Source: Apostichopus japonicus (lineage: Eukaryota; Echinodermata; Holothuroidea; Aspidochirotida; Stichopodidae). From it: a stretch of 64,000 nt of DNA. The DNA is taken from assembly GCF_037975245.1 (NCBI RefSeq), contig NC_092571.1:23793917-23857916 (forward strand). Reading direction: 5' to 3'. Below, in pieces: positions 46,501-56,865 of the stretch. The stretch's first letter is position 1. The number at the start of each line of letters is the position of its first letter. The position numbers and the translations under genes were made by a program. A model generated the notes under the pieces. The model had not been told where the DNA came from and did not search any database. It was given only the letters and a program-made list of their open reading frames with translations.

Positions 46501-49283
46501 AAAAAGGTTAAGATTAGGTGTTCTACGGATGTTTGTTTTGCATTTCTGTTAACTAAGTTTTCCTCACATCACTTTGTCTTTATTTATTCTCATCTCGTTT
46601 CATGTGCACTTTTGATAAGTTAGTATACCTTTACCATCCCAACTACTTAGTTTTACTCAAATGCCGCCCTCCTTATAATAAAACTTACCCGCTGTGATTG
46701 CGTCATCCAAAATAGTGGAGAGTTTCTCCGCTGTTGCTTCGGAAGAGCAGTCAGATGGTATGATATTGTCATCGTATCCGAGAACGCCAAGTTTAGTTTT
46801 AACTCCGGAAAGAAATGCTGTCGCTGTACCGGCAGAGTCGGCAACTTGAGAGTTCGTGTTATAGGTCTTATAAAGAAAACGAAAACAAAATAAATGTAAA
46901 TTTCTCTCATAAATGGCACGAATCAGTCTTGATCATTGTACATTTATTTTAATCTTCATGTGAGATTGGAACACATTTTTCGATATGGCTTATACTCCAA
47001 AAACAACTTATGAAAGGCAATTTTTTTATGTTTTTATTTATTTAATTGACGTGATCAACATGGTTATTTTGATTAGTACGAATACTGTCTTTGCTTCGAA
47101 TATTGTAATTCATTTTTTTTTGTATAGAACTGATTAGCAGGACTACAATGATTCAATTGATTAGTAAACATTAGTATAATTATTAATTGTATAATTCATA
47201 GTATTGTTTCATTATTATTTTGATATGTTCATTTTGCATGTGATTGTATAAATACCTACACGTATAGGAACTATGACAGAGAGATTCGCACCCACCCCAA
47301 CCCACCCCACCCCCACCTGCACCCCACTTAAAAAAGTGTTAAACAGAATATTTCTTCTCCTCGTTTGATTTTTCCTTCAAATGTCAACAGAAAATCGTAG
47401 GTTATGATATCACATGCCAACATATCGATGCAACACAAATTTATACATTTTAGACAAGGTACTTTTTAAGAAAAGTCACCCAGGAAAGAACCTGGGCACG
47501 AAAAACCAAACAACCGAACGACTGATCCGCTCTCAACGCCAGTCCCCTTGCATCGGGACTGCGACTGTGTGATCATCGTCGGGTGTATATCACCATTCCC
47601 CTCGAAAGGGAACAGATACTACACATGATCTTAGCCAAAAGGCCGAAAAGCAAGGTAGCAATTCGGAGATAAACATAATGACATTTTTTATGTCCCATAT
47701 GGTCCACAGTAGCATCTACAAAATATAGATTTATGTCGGGGGGATTACCACCATGGTGGTAAAAATATTATATTTGTTGTATTTATTGCGATTAGCTGGC
47801 TATATATGCACATTATGGTTAACATATTAACATGAATATGCATAAATTTAAGTACCAGTGTGAGTACCATGAATAATAGGATTAACACCTGTTGTTTTGA
47901 TTATCATAAGTTATGCACTCTTTGTGTTGAATATGATTAATATAGATAGTATGATCATATGATAATTAACATATATCTAATTATTAGGTATCTTTGCAAT
48001 GGATGGAGAGAATATTATAAGTGATTATGATGTTAAATTTTGTTTTAAAGAACATTAAATCTGTAATATTTCCCGTATGGAATAATGTTTTTTCTTAGCT
48101 GTTTGGACAATCTGTTCCTTATACACCACAATTATCACCATCTCATATACCAATACTGGTGATTGAGTGTGTGTCTCCTACAGTGGCGTGTGCAAAGGGG
48201 CGGGGCAGGAGGCATGCCCTACCCTCGTCGATCGGGGAATTGTTTAATCGGGTGATTTTTTGTTTGTTTTTAGAGTATTAATTATCACAATATTGCATTT
48301 GTACCTAATTACAGTCCTAATTTATAGTCTAAATATTCTTCAGAATGCATGATATTTTTCTGTGGTAGCTGACTACCTGCAAAACCCTACATGGAAGTCG
48401 GCTTTAACTACCCCAAGACCACACCATTCCTTTAACAAATTCTTTATTCGCCTCTGACCCCTTCAATATCGGTTCAACCGTTACCAAAATCAGTCGGAAT
48501 TAGACTTTGCCGCCCTGGACACCTCATTTACCCCCCCCCCCCCCCTCATTTACCCCTTGAAATCCTCAGTGCACGCCACTGGTCTTCTATATATACTGTG
48601 TTTAAAAATTCTTTAACAAACCTTTGAGAGGGCGACGTGCGGGAATGTCTCCCACATCAGACAGCCTTCTTCGCCAGTTTTCCCAACAAGTTGTCCTTTG
48701 TATATTCTACTGGCAGTGGATGTATGGATATCGAGACCGTCACCCAAAAATAAAATTACATTTTTCGCTTTGTTTTCGTTCAAATTATTATTCAAGGCGT
48801 TATTCAGTGCAATTTTCCCCAGGTTCCTCCAGTGCTCTGCTGGCTGGGTAAGTACAACTACAAAAAGAAAGAATACATTTTAGAATCTCAGTATCAGAAA
48901 TTCCTTTGTTCCTTTGTTTTAGCTTAATTAGATCAGTGGAAAAGTGTGTTAAATTTGTATAAAAGGTTTTAAATTATAGTCGACGGCGAGATCAAATTGA
49001 TCTAAACTTAGGTTCCGAATTTTGCCAATGACATGTGACTAGCTAATAAACGCGTCACGGTATAGTGTTACAATAAAAGCATTTTATGTTTGTGCAAAAC
49101 TGTAGGAACGTCTTTTGAATTTTTTTTGTTTAAACAGTAAAAAAAAATATTTGGAAGGTTTTCAGAATATTGTCATGTAATTTTTTTCTAAAAATTTTCA
49201 ATTTTTTTGAAAATAATAATAATAATAACAAAGAAAGAGGGAGGGTTGGGGGATATCGATGATCTTTAAAGAATGATTTCATA

Positions 49284-49376
<93 letters not shown>

Positions 49377-50368
49377 TGGCTTTTAATTTCAGTGACAGAT
49401 GTTCTGATGTAAGGCGAAAACTCAATAGAAAAAAACAAACTTTCGTGGCCTCGAGTAACATAACAGTTTCCAACGTATTTCAAGCTCCCTGGATTCTCTG
49501 TTGTTTATATGAAGTTTAAAAGAGAAATCATGTTTGTTTGCTGTTGCTATACAATTAATAAAAACTGCTAATTAACAGTACCGTTTAGGTTTGCACTGAG
49601 GAGACGATGTCATCATGAAATTTAGCCTTAAAGGACCATTTCAAGAAATTTTGTATAACTTGTTTAAAGATGAATATCTTGCAAAAAAAACTTGAAGCTA
49701 CTCTGTATTCTTATTTGTTCTTGGATTATGACATATTCAAGTATCAAGTATACAACCATATATGGCGATCTATACAAAGGGCATATAGTTGCGTTTGCCT
49801 TTTGTTTTGCGTTTATGTTTCAGATAAGCTTCAGGCGTCAGCAAATGATTTCGGGTGACCGCATTTACCAAGAATCAGGGATGCTACCATATTTTATATA
49901 CTCTGGGGGTTAAAATGCGTCAAAAGCCAGGGTCGGTCCCCGGGACAATTTTGCCACCGGGTCCATATTTTGCACTCTTTATTTTCCTTGAAGTATAAAT
50001 ATTATGAAACTGAGAATACATTATTCCTGTATCTCCTATTTTCCCGGGCCCTCGCTTTGTGTTCTTGTGCCTCTTCCGGTTTGACCCCTGAATCAGGGTC
50101 TTTAGCTTCCTGACCAACCCCTCCCTCCCAGAAGTTGAAGTGATATTACACTATTGATCAATAATAAAATGATCTCCCGGCAGGAACTCTCCCATCAAAG
50201 AGAGATTCATCTATCAAACTCGGAATTAAAAGTTGATAACTTACATTTGTTATAAAGACAGTGTAAATCAAAGAGATGTATTTACTTACAAGATGGTAGG
50301 AACAAAATCAATAAAATGTATCGTCGTAAATATTTGAAAGAATTCCAAAAGGAAGTATTTTCTTCCAT
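40551..50368 (-). CDS. Alkaline phosphatase, GPI-anchored type, nine exons
   Basis: Exons on the minus strand: 50368-50290, 48857-48622, 46866-46689, 45348-45173, 44832-44625, 43504-43364, 42992-42801, 42230-42093, 40822-40551. All junctions are AG/GT, phases agree, and the total is 1,620 nt (539 residues plus TAA). The enzyme hydrolyses phosphate monoesters outside the cell through a phosphoserine. By comparison with human placental enzyme, D66, D385 and H386 bind one zinc with Ser116 (in DSAGTAT) as nucleophile; D344, H348 and H467 bind the other. D66, H178, T180 and E339 bind magnesium, and R191 binds phosphate. Thr180 replaces the mammalian Ser, as in E. coli. Residues 17-26 look like a signal anchor. 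Cys145/208 and 502/510 match known disulfides. A hydrophobic end (about 520-539) fits a GPI signal. Exon 1 is the least certain, but its phase and donor fit. Which vertebrate ALP it corresponds to cannot be said. Confidence 0.93.
40947..41013 (-). other. tRNA-like sequence in ALP intron 8
   Basis: On the minus strand, ACGACTAGAAC at the start pairs with GTTCTAGTCGT at the end like an acceptor stem. GGTTCGAATCC matches a B box, and GTAAC/GTTAC could make an anticodon stem with a six-base loop. At 67 bases with a poor A box, it is more likely a degenerate tRNA gene or the head of a SINE than a working tRNA. Confidence 0.3.
41335..41714. mobile_element. hAT-like non-autonomous element in ALP intron 8
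   Basis: Flanked by perfect 8-bp duplications ATCAGTCT (41327-41334 and 41715-41722). The ends CAAGGGCGTAGGAA and TTCCTACGCCACTG are inverted copies with mismatches; CAGTGGCG-type ends and 8-bp duplications are the hAT pattern. The interior is made of C- and G-tracts and a duplicated TGCATCTAAGGCCA/TTTCATCTGAGGCCA segment. No transposase. Confidence 0.85.
43216..43306 (-). pseudogene. Decayed duplicate of the 3' end of ALP exon 6 with its donor
   Basis: This stretch of intron 6 matches 43333-43422, which covers the last part of exon 6, its GTAAGT donor and the following intron. Shared landmarks are CTTTACTGAGTATCTG and CTTACATTCTACC. The duplicate has gaps that break the coding frame. C-rich tracts precede both copies, suggesting slippage or unequal exchange between them. 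The copied donor (GTAAGTG) is still plausible. Confidence 0.75.
43690..44310. repeat. Degenerate tandem repeat rich in GGTCAAAGGTCA-type words
   Basis: Segments of the form ACCATGGTAACTGAGGTCAAAGGTCAA recur imperfectly near 43700, 43898, 44046 and 44285, with further GGTCAAA words between, all within ALP intron 5. Similar text is common in marine invertebrate repeats. Confidence 0.45.
45555..45751 (-). mobile_element. U2-headed SINE-like element, copy B (full length)
   Basis: On the minus strand it starts ATCGCTTCTCGGCCTTTTGG, then CTAAGATCATGTGTAATATC: the 5' end of U2 snRNA to about base 44 with few changes. It then runs through the shared body and ends GGGCAACTTTTCCTTAAAAA. Flanking TTATCAATTTGAA (45541-45553) and TTACCAATTTGAA (45751-45763) form a 13-bp target duplication with one mismatch, the mark of LINE-type retroposition. 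Sits in ALP intron 3. Confidence 0.9.
46281..46318. repeat. (GACA/GATA)n microsatellite
   Basis: Alternating CAGA and TAGA units in ALP intron 3. Confidence 0.8.
46345..46412 (-). mobile_element. SINE tail remnant
   Basis: On the minus strand it reads GTACAGCGCTTCATGATTTC, later GGTGCTATATAAGTATTACG and a TATTATTATT end. This is the same GCGCTT/GCTATATAA tail design as the tRNA-headed SINE at 18461-18785. The head is missing or unrecognisable. Lies in ALP intron 3. Confidence 0.6.
47458..47650 (-). mobile_element. U2-headed SINE-like element, copy C
   Basis: Minus-strand start GCTTTTCGGCCTTTTGGCTA, then AGATCATGTGTAGTATCTG. The same body and the CTGGGTGACTTTTCTTAAAA end follow. CAAGGTA occurs on both sides (about 47455 and 47651), a possible short target duplication. 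Lies in ALP intron 2. Confidence 0.85.
48181..48581. mobile_element. hAT-like non-autonomous element in ALP intron 2
   Basis: Ends are CAGTGGCGTGTGCAAAGG and CAGTGCACGCCACTG, inverted. Flanks GTCTCCTA (48173-48180) and GTCTTCTA (48582-48589) form an 8-bp duplication with one mismatch. No transposase. The right edge is only about 33 bp from the donor site of ALP exon 2. Confidence 0.85.
49287..49374. repeat. (TA)n microsatellite with central CA units
   Basis: About 88 bases of TA interrupted by ACACACACA, in ALP intron 1. Confidence 0.95.
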
Positions 50369-50891
50369 CTTCTTTTTTTGGTGTTAGTACCTGGATCCTT
50401 CAACTATAAGTGTCAAGGGTTTTTACTACCGTGTCTCAGTGAATAAACTTTCATCAAAGAATAAACTAATTGACTTTGGTCTTGTTATGGAAAGCTTGTT
50501 TACATAACTTCATTCTTAGCCACGGTCGGTTGAACATATTCTATTCCAGTTGAAATGGGGTTGCCAAGCAACCTCCCCAATTCACGAGTTATGAGACGTC
50601 CTCTTAACGGTATCATAGAAGTAAGATGTATGCTAATCCCTCTACAGACACCTTACCTAGCATGCAGAGTACTTTAACTCAGGAATTTAATTTTGATTAC
50701 GCCTCCGAACTTACGTAACGAAAAACCGATAACAATGGATGGTTTCCAACGGACAAATATTGGCGGTTTTCAATCGCGATACCTGCTCTGCATTCTTTAG
50801 CCGTCCTGACCTAGTACGACTCAGCAGAGAGAGACTGTGGACGCAACGCCACCACACAATTCAACCTCATGATCTCAACATTCAGGAAGGA

Positions 50892-51222
50892 CATGACTAA
50901 CCTTTCTTCTGCTCCCCCCCCCCTCCATCTCCCCTTGTTTGCCCCACCTGTTCTCCTAGCACTCTTCCCCCTTTATTCTCCACACTTTCCTGCCTTTGTC
51001 CCTCTGCAGTTTATTTCCTACCTCTCCTCTTCCCTCTGTTGGTTTCTTTCATGACTAACCTTTCTTCTGCTCCGCCCCCCCCTCCATCTCCCCTTGTTTG
51101 CCCCTCTGTAACACCTGTTCTCCTAGCACTCTTCCCCCTTTATTCTCCACACTTTCCTGTCCATGTCCCTCTACACTTTATATCCTACCTCTCCTCTTCC
51201 CTCTGTTGGTTTCTTTCTTCTC
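50892..51222 (+). repeat. Two direct 158-bp repeats, pyrimidine-rich
   Basis: CATGACTAACCTTTCTTCTG begins each unit (50892 and 51050), and both run through CTCCTAGCACTCTTCCCCC and CCTCTCCTCTTCCCTCTGTT. The apparent Ser/Pro-rich open frames here are produced by the repeat. Confidence 0.9.
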
Positions 51223-51342
51223 TCCATCCTTTGTCTACTAATCATCTTACATCTATCTCTTTTGTGTTAACCCTGCTCATTAACCTGTCTGTATTCTGTG
51301 CTTGTATTTGTCCTTCTGTTACTGTTATTACCTTGTCATTCA

Positions 51343-51381
51343 GCCTCTGAAGAAGATCCTGCTAGGATCGAAACGTCAGGC
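51343..51381 (+). ncRNA. Hammerhead-ribozyme-like motif
   Basis: The order is GCCT, CTGAAGA, A, GATCC-TGCTA-GGATC, GAAA, CGTC, AGGC. This gives stem I (GCCT with AGGC), the CUGANGA core, a 5-bp stem II, the GAAA core and a GTC cleavage triplet. Helix III would be minimal, as in the short hammerheads described in Penelope-like retroelements, which need a dimer. One A sits between the core and stem II, a departure from the canonical form. No reverse transcriptase is nearby, so it may be a solo fragment. Confidence 0.5.
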
Positions 51382-51902
51382 CTACTTACTTTTACACATT
51401 TTTTTTTAAAGAAAAATATCCATGAAGTTCTAGGCAAACAGTTTTCTCACAAAAAGACCGATGACGTAAGATGTAAGACATCAAGAAATTACGAGATTAA
51501 TACAAAAGAAATTCCATATTATTGAATATTAGTTACCAAAACACCGACTCCTCACATGTTGTGACAAATGCACTTAAATATCTGTAACATTCCATCCCAT
51601 CCAAAATAAAGAAAGGTGTGGTAATAAAATTCCCTAGTTTGCTATGCTGTTTCAACTTATCCCTCTATTTATTGTTGTATAACACTACATGCATAAAGAA
51701 ATGGAATCACGGCAAAAAGTCCCAAGAATCCAGCTTGTGAAATTACGGGATGTATCTCCAGGTAGCGTTCGATAGAGGTCACGGAATACGAACCTGGGGA
51801 TAGGGGCGGGGGCGGGGGCAGTGTTATGCTTATTAGAAAAGTGTCAGTGGAAAAGTTGACGTTGATTTCTCGTAAATTTATTATCCCACCTAAATTTAAG
51901 GG

Positions 51903-52097
51903 ATACTTTTTAAGAAAAGTCATCCAGGAAAGAACCTGGGCTCGAAAACCAAACTACCGAACGGCTGATCCGCTCTCAACCCCAGTCCCCTTGCATCGAG
52001 ACTGTGACTGTGTGATCATCGTCGGGTGTGTATCACCATTCCCCTCGAAAGGGAACAAATACCACACATGATCTTAGCCAAAGGCCGAGAAGCGATC
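51903..52097 (-). mobile_element. U2-headed SINE-like element, copy D
   Basis: Minus-strand start ATCGCTTCTCGGCCTTTGGC (one T fewer than U2), then TAAGATCATGTGTGGTATT and the common body, ending GGATGACTTTTCTTAAAAAG. It lies upstream of the ALP start codon. A 5' fragment of the same head follows at 52113-52150. Confidence 0.85.
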
Positions 52098-52112
52098 AAC
52101 AGACTGACTAAC

Positions 52113-52150
52113 AGATACTACAAATGATCTTAGCCAAAAGGCCGAGAAGC
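52113..52150 (-). repeat. U2 5'-end fragment
   Basis: Minus strand GCTTCTCGGCCTTTTGGCTA, then AGATCATTTGTAGTATCTG: only the U2-derived head, placed 15 bases upstream (in element orientation) of the full copy D. It may be a nested or tandem partial copy. Confidence 0.85.
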
Positions 52151-52463
52151 TACCTCCGCGGATCTAGGATTTCGCGGAAGTGGTGGCCCCCAAAACAAGT
52201 ATCGTTAGATAAACGAATGCAATCAATTTTTGCAATCGCGTTGAAAATCGTATTACTTTTTAGCGGGTGGGGGTAAAGCAGGGGCAGTGGATATCATAGT
52301 GTTGCCCCTGATTTCTATTTTGGGAAAGGTTTTTACTCAGTTTAGAGACACTATACTTGTCATTTCCTGTTATCTTCGTTTTATTAAAACTGGAATATTG
52401 GTCATACTTGAATACTTTCGTTCATCGATTTAGCGATTACTGTGAAGCCAATTCAAACAGACG

Positions 52464-52760
52464 GAAGCTGGTCACTTCGCCCAACAACCATTTTGCCCAA
52501 CTGCCATTTCGACCAACCTTACTAAGTCTTGGTTACAGTCGGTAGGATGGATGTGTTTTAGGGGTAAGGTTTGATAAGTTTTTATGGAGACCGATTCCCA
52601 TTTGTTTGTATCAAATTAGATTAACACTGTACAACAAGATTAACACCTAACTGGTGAAATGGTTGGTCGGAATGACCAACAAGGTTGGGCGAAATGACCA
52701 TGCTAGTTGGGCGAAATGGCAGTTGGGCGAAATGGTTGTTGGGCGAAGTGACCAGAAAGC
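52464..52760. mobile_element. Inverted-repeat element with arm repeats, copy 2 (297 bp)
   Basis: Ends GAAGCTGGTCACTTCGCCC and GGGCGAAGTGACCAGAAAGC. The flanking 9-bp duplication AAACAGACG (52455-52463 and 52761-52769) is perfect. The arms carry fewer repeat units than copy 1. The interior shares GATGTGTTTTAGGGGTAAGG and TTTGATAAGTTTTTATGGAG with copy 1 near 8229-8275. Confidence 0.92.
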
Positions 52761-52769
52761 AAACAGACG

Positions 52770-55700
52770 ATCGTATCGACCAACGTTTAAACACATAATT
52801 CTACTCAATTTATGTTTGCACTTATTATAACTGGGGAGGGAGGGGTGAGGGAAGGGAGAGGAAGGGAGGGTTCTGTTTGTTTCTTTGGTTCTCTTTTATA
52901 ATTGAAAAGTTCTGTTTCTTTTCAGGGAGTGTCACTACCCAACAAGCCCTATAGGTTTTTTTTACTACACTTCCTTACACAAGTTTTGTTTTCTTATCTC
53001 CTTCTATATGTTATATGTCATACTTATGTTGTGATAGAACAAAAATAAATGAAATCAAATGAAATGAAATAATCATTATTCGGAAAAGCGTGTGACGTCA
53101 CAACTAGTTTATTGCCTCAAAGGTACCTTTACACTTAACAAAAATTATGTAAGACAAGTTTAAACACAATACTAACTAACAGGTTTCCAATATTATCCGA
53201 TGTTACTTTTATATCATTTTCTTTAAAAGAAAAGACAAAAGATATGATATGATATGATATATGAATATAAAATGATTTAATGGGACCGCTGTATATGAGA
53301 AAGTGAATTATGTTCTCCCGGCCAGCTCTACCTGTTTCTTATTTTTCCTGGTGAACCTACTAACACCCTGCTCCCTCCCCCCCCCCCCCCCTCCCATATG
53401 CACCCGGTAAATTCATTTCAACCTATGACAGAATAACACAATGAAAACATCTCTTTCAGTCGACAGATTTTAGTTTTAATAATATATATATAAAGATACA
53501 GATAACATTTTCAGTTTGCTTGCGACACACTTTAAAGCTAAAATTAAAATTGCATTTACATCATTTAAGATTTATATAACGAATAACGTAAACTAAGATA
53601 TTACCACATAATTATATACTAGCGGCACATCTTCTCTACATATTTGATAAAAATATTCTTTTACACAAAGTTACGGTCCTAAATTTGTAAAATTGCAAAC
53701 ATAATTATTTCTGATATTTGTTGACAGCAGTCGATATGATTTGATATATAAGAAATCTTGAACACAAATAAACACTAAAAAACGAAGATTTAATTATGTT
53801 GTTTTTCACTGAATTCGATCAACTTTTGGGGTCAAACTTAGTGATATTTAGGTTCGTATGATAACGCTAATTAAATAGTATTACTATAGACCTTTTCCTT
53901 TCTTCAGCATAGATAACGTATCGTATGAATTATGCGTGATTTAGGCAACGATATGTAACAGTCGGTAATGTATAATAAGCAACTTGGCCCTGATGCAGAA
54001 ATAGAAATGGGCTCCCAAAGGAGAATCGACATTTAACCATGCCCAGTTATGGTTTGGGCTTGGGTGAGGAGTTCTTTTTTATATTCAGCACCTGTAGACT
54101 CGCAGATCTGACACTCTCATGCTTTGAGTTTGTGTTTGTGTATATTTCCACAATTAGAGTGGAGTAGTACAGAGTCAAGATAAAACAAGGTGTTGGAGGA
54201 GGATTCAAACAGCATTAGCGTGTACGAGCAGTCCCCCTTAATCAAGTTACACAATACAGATAAGCATAACACAACAATAGAGGAAAAGAACAAAGAAAAT
54301 AAAAATGAAAATAAAAAAAAAGAAGTAATTAACAACCGTTTCGTTTGTATTCTCATTTAGGTGAGGAACGGGAGAGAACTTTTAGAACCTGTATTTGAAC
54401 AGTATTTAAGACATAAATAGAAAATTAATAAAATCTTCTGCATGAGTTTAAAACTTTCTTCAGCCGATCAGTGGTCCTATTTTTTCGGTTCTTAAAACCG
54501 GTCCCTGAAGCCCAGAGAGTTCGCACCAGCCTTGTTACGTCACTGATGACATTAGAAGGACATCCTCGTCAGAGCAATTAAGTATTATCGCCGATGTATA
54601 AATGCGCAAAGATATATTTATAATCATAGTACATTTATTATTGAACACATTTATTTGAAGATATTTATTTAAATCAACACAACAGTCGATTTGTACGAGA
54701 AAGAGTTCAGACTTTGGGAGGAACATAACAGAAGGTCATGTGACCTTATAAATATGATATTTAATTATGCATAAATAGGAAAAAGACAAAACAAATAAAA
54801 CAATAAACAAAGAGAAAACAAAAAAACAACAACAACATCAAAATAGAGATAAGAGTTAAATGAGAAAACAACAATATGCAAGTTATACATATAGCTATAT
54901 TAAGTATATAGTATTTAAGAACTTTCTGAACATAAACAATTATACGGCACTATATGCACTTAGGGAAGGGAATATATATAGTTTTGTCCCATGTTGTGCT
55001 GAGGGGAGGTAATTCTATATAAAAGGGTATAGAAAGGCTGTTGGGGAGGGGAGGGGTGGGGAGGGGTGGGGAGGGGGAAGGACGAGGAAAATGTCGAAAA
55101 TGCAAATATGTACTGTATGATTCTAACTGAGCATAAATATCACAATAGCGGTAAATATCATATATAGATAGAGAGAGGGATTAGAGTTTATTATGATGGT
55201 AACTCTAAAAGCTTAGTATTCAATCATATTTGCTTAATTGGTGGCCCACTTTCCACCTTTATGACCTTGGGGACACTCAAGTGGGGGAGGGGTGTCGTGG
55301 TCTGGGGAAAGGGGCTACGGGGAGGATGTTTCCCCAGTCCATTCTATACATTAGGATTTTATTTAATATGAATAAAGGTGCCTAGTTGCAAAGTGGATTT
55401 AAGCTAGTACTAGGAATTGTTAAGGAAATCAAATGCCATCTTGATAACTTGATTAAATAAATAGATCAGATCGCCTTTTCTGGTACATGTAATTTGAAGA
55501 AATAAAATATCGGCAATTTGTTCTTTCACATTTTATTATTAATAACTATAATTTTAGTTCTTAGTTTGTGATTCGGCAAATTTGACTTTTGGCAAGAAAG
55601 AATAAATATTTTTAATTATCATTGTTCGAAACAAAGAGGAAAACACGTTTGTTCAACCACTCCACCTCCCCCCCCCCCCTTACCCCTCCACACACACTCT

Positions 55701-55986
55701 GCCCATCAACACTGCATTCTGTATATATGTGAGCAACGAAGAGGGTAATAAAATGACTGCAGTATTTCATTCATTCATATATACCGTATACGTGTCTTAA
55801 CGAACCTCGGTGTTGCCCTCTGCATTAATATACTACTAGTTGCTGTTATTTCCTTTACGTTCCCTTCTAATTCGGCTTTCTCCATCTCACCTCCTCACCC
55901 ACGTCCTCCACCCACCCACCCCCCCCCCCTCTCTCTCTCCCTTGCTTTACTTTAAACATTAATGATAACATTATTACATTAAACAT
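52770..55986. other. A/T-rich intergenic sequence
   Basis: No gene recognised; short frames at 54117-54356 and 54535-54726 have no domain. Contains GATAT repeats at 53242-53263 and a C-tract at 53377-53391. A G-rich run at 55039-55078 has several GGGG blocks separated by single bases and could form G-quadruplexes. Confidence 0.5.
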
Positions 55987-56781
55987 TTAGATGTTGCCCG
56001 TTTTACTGGTCACAAGCTCTTTTGAAACGAACGGTGTGTTTTTCCTTTTCTTTTCCTTCTTCTTGAACCCCTCTTTGTTATTCGAATGTTTCTGTATTGA
56101 TTGAGTGGTAAAGTACGCCATTGTAAATCCTTGCCCAAGTTCTATCAACCTGTTGAAAGACAAGAGAAAAAACAAAAGTGAATTGGCATAGAGAAAATTA
56201 AAATCCTTTATCAGCCTCGGAAGAGGAAAGAAAACATACTGGAAAAGCGAAACGATTTACGGTTTTCCAAGCTTTGTCTGGGAAGGGAAAGAAACGGAAG
56301 GGAGGGTAGGGGAAGAGAAGGGAACAAACTTTTACAACATCATTGAATTCTGCAAGTTTTACAATACTACAGATCTTTTTGTTTTTAATAATTCAGTCAT
56401 AATCTTGCTTCTAAAATGTCTCTAGCGACCTACATTTCATGAATCAAATCATTATTCTCTCCTTCTCTCTCTTGTTTTTAGCCATTTTAATTTTTGCTGG
56501 TTCTTTGTTACATTTGCTTTTTTCTTTCTCTTGATATTTTCTCTCACGTTTGGCTTTGCCTGACAAAGTCTTATGGAATTAAAATCAACTATTATATCAT
56601 GTTTTATCCTTGAAATGACGTTTACGAGCATAATTGGAAAGATTTTTGTTACGCCATCTGTTGGATATTATTGATTTAATATAATTAGTCATGTTTTAAA
56701 TCGTTAACAAAAACTAAAGCCGTTTGGAGCCGAGAATGTCCTTGTAAATGTAAATACCATCGTGCTGTGTTTCCATGGGGA

Positions 56782-56865
<84 letters not shown>

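Noticed and set aside
51039-51350. 103-codon hydrophobic, Pro/Ser/Leu-rich ORF
   Set aside because: Produced by the pyrimidine-rich 158-bp direct repeats; it begins with a non-supported start inside the repeat.
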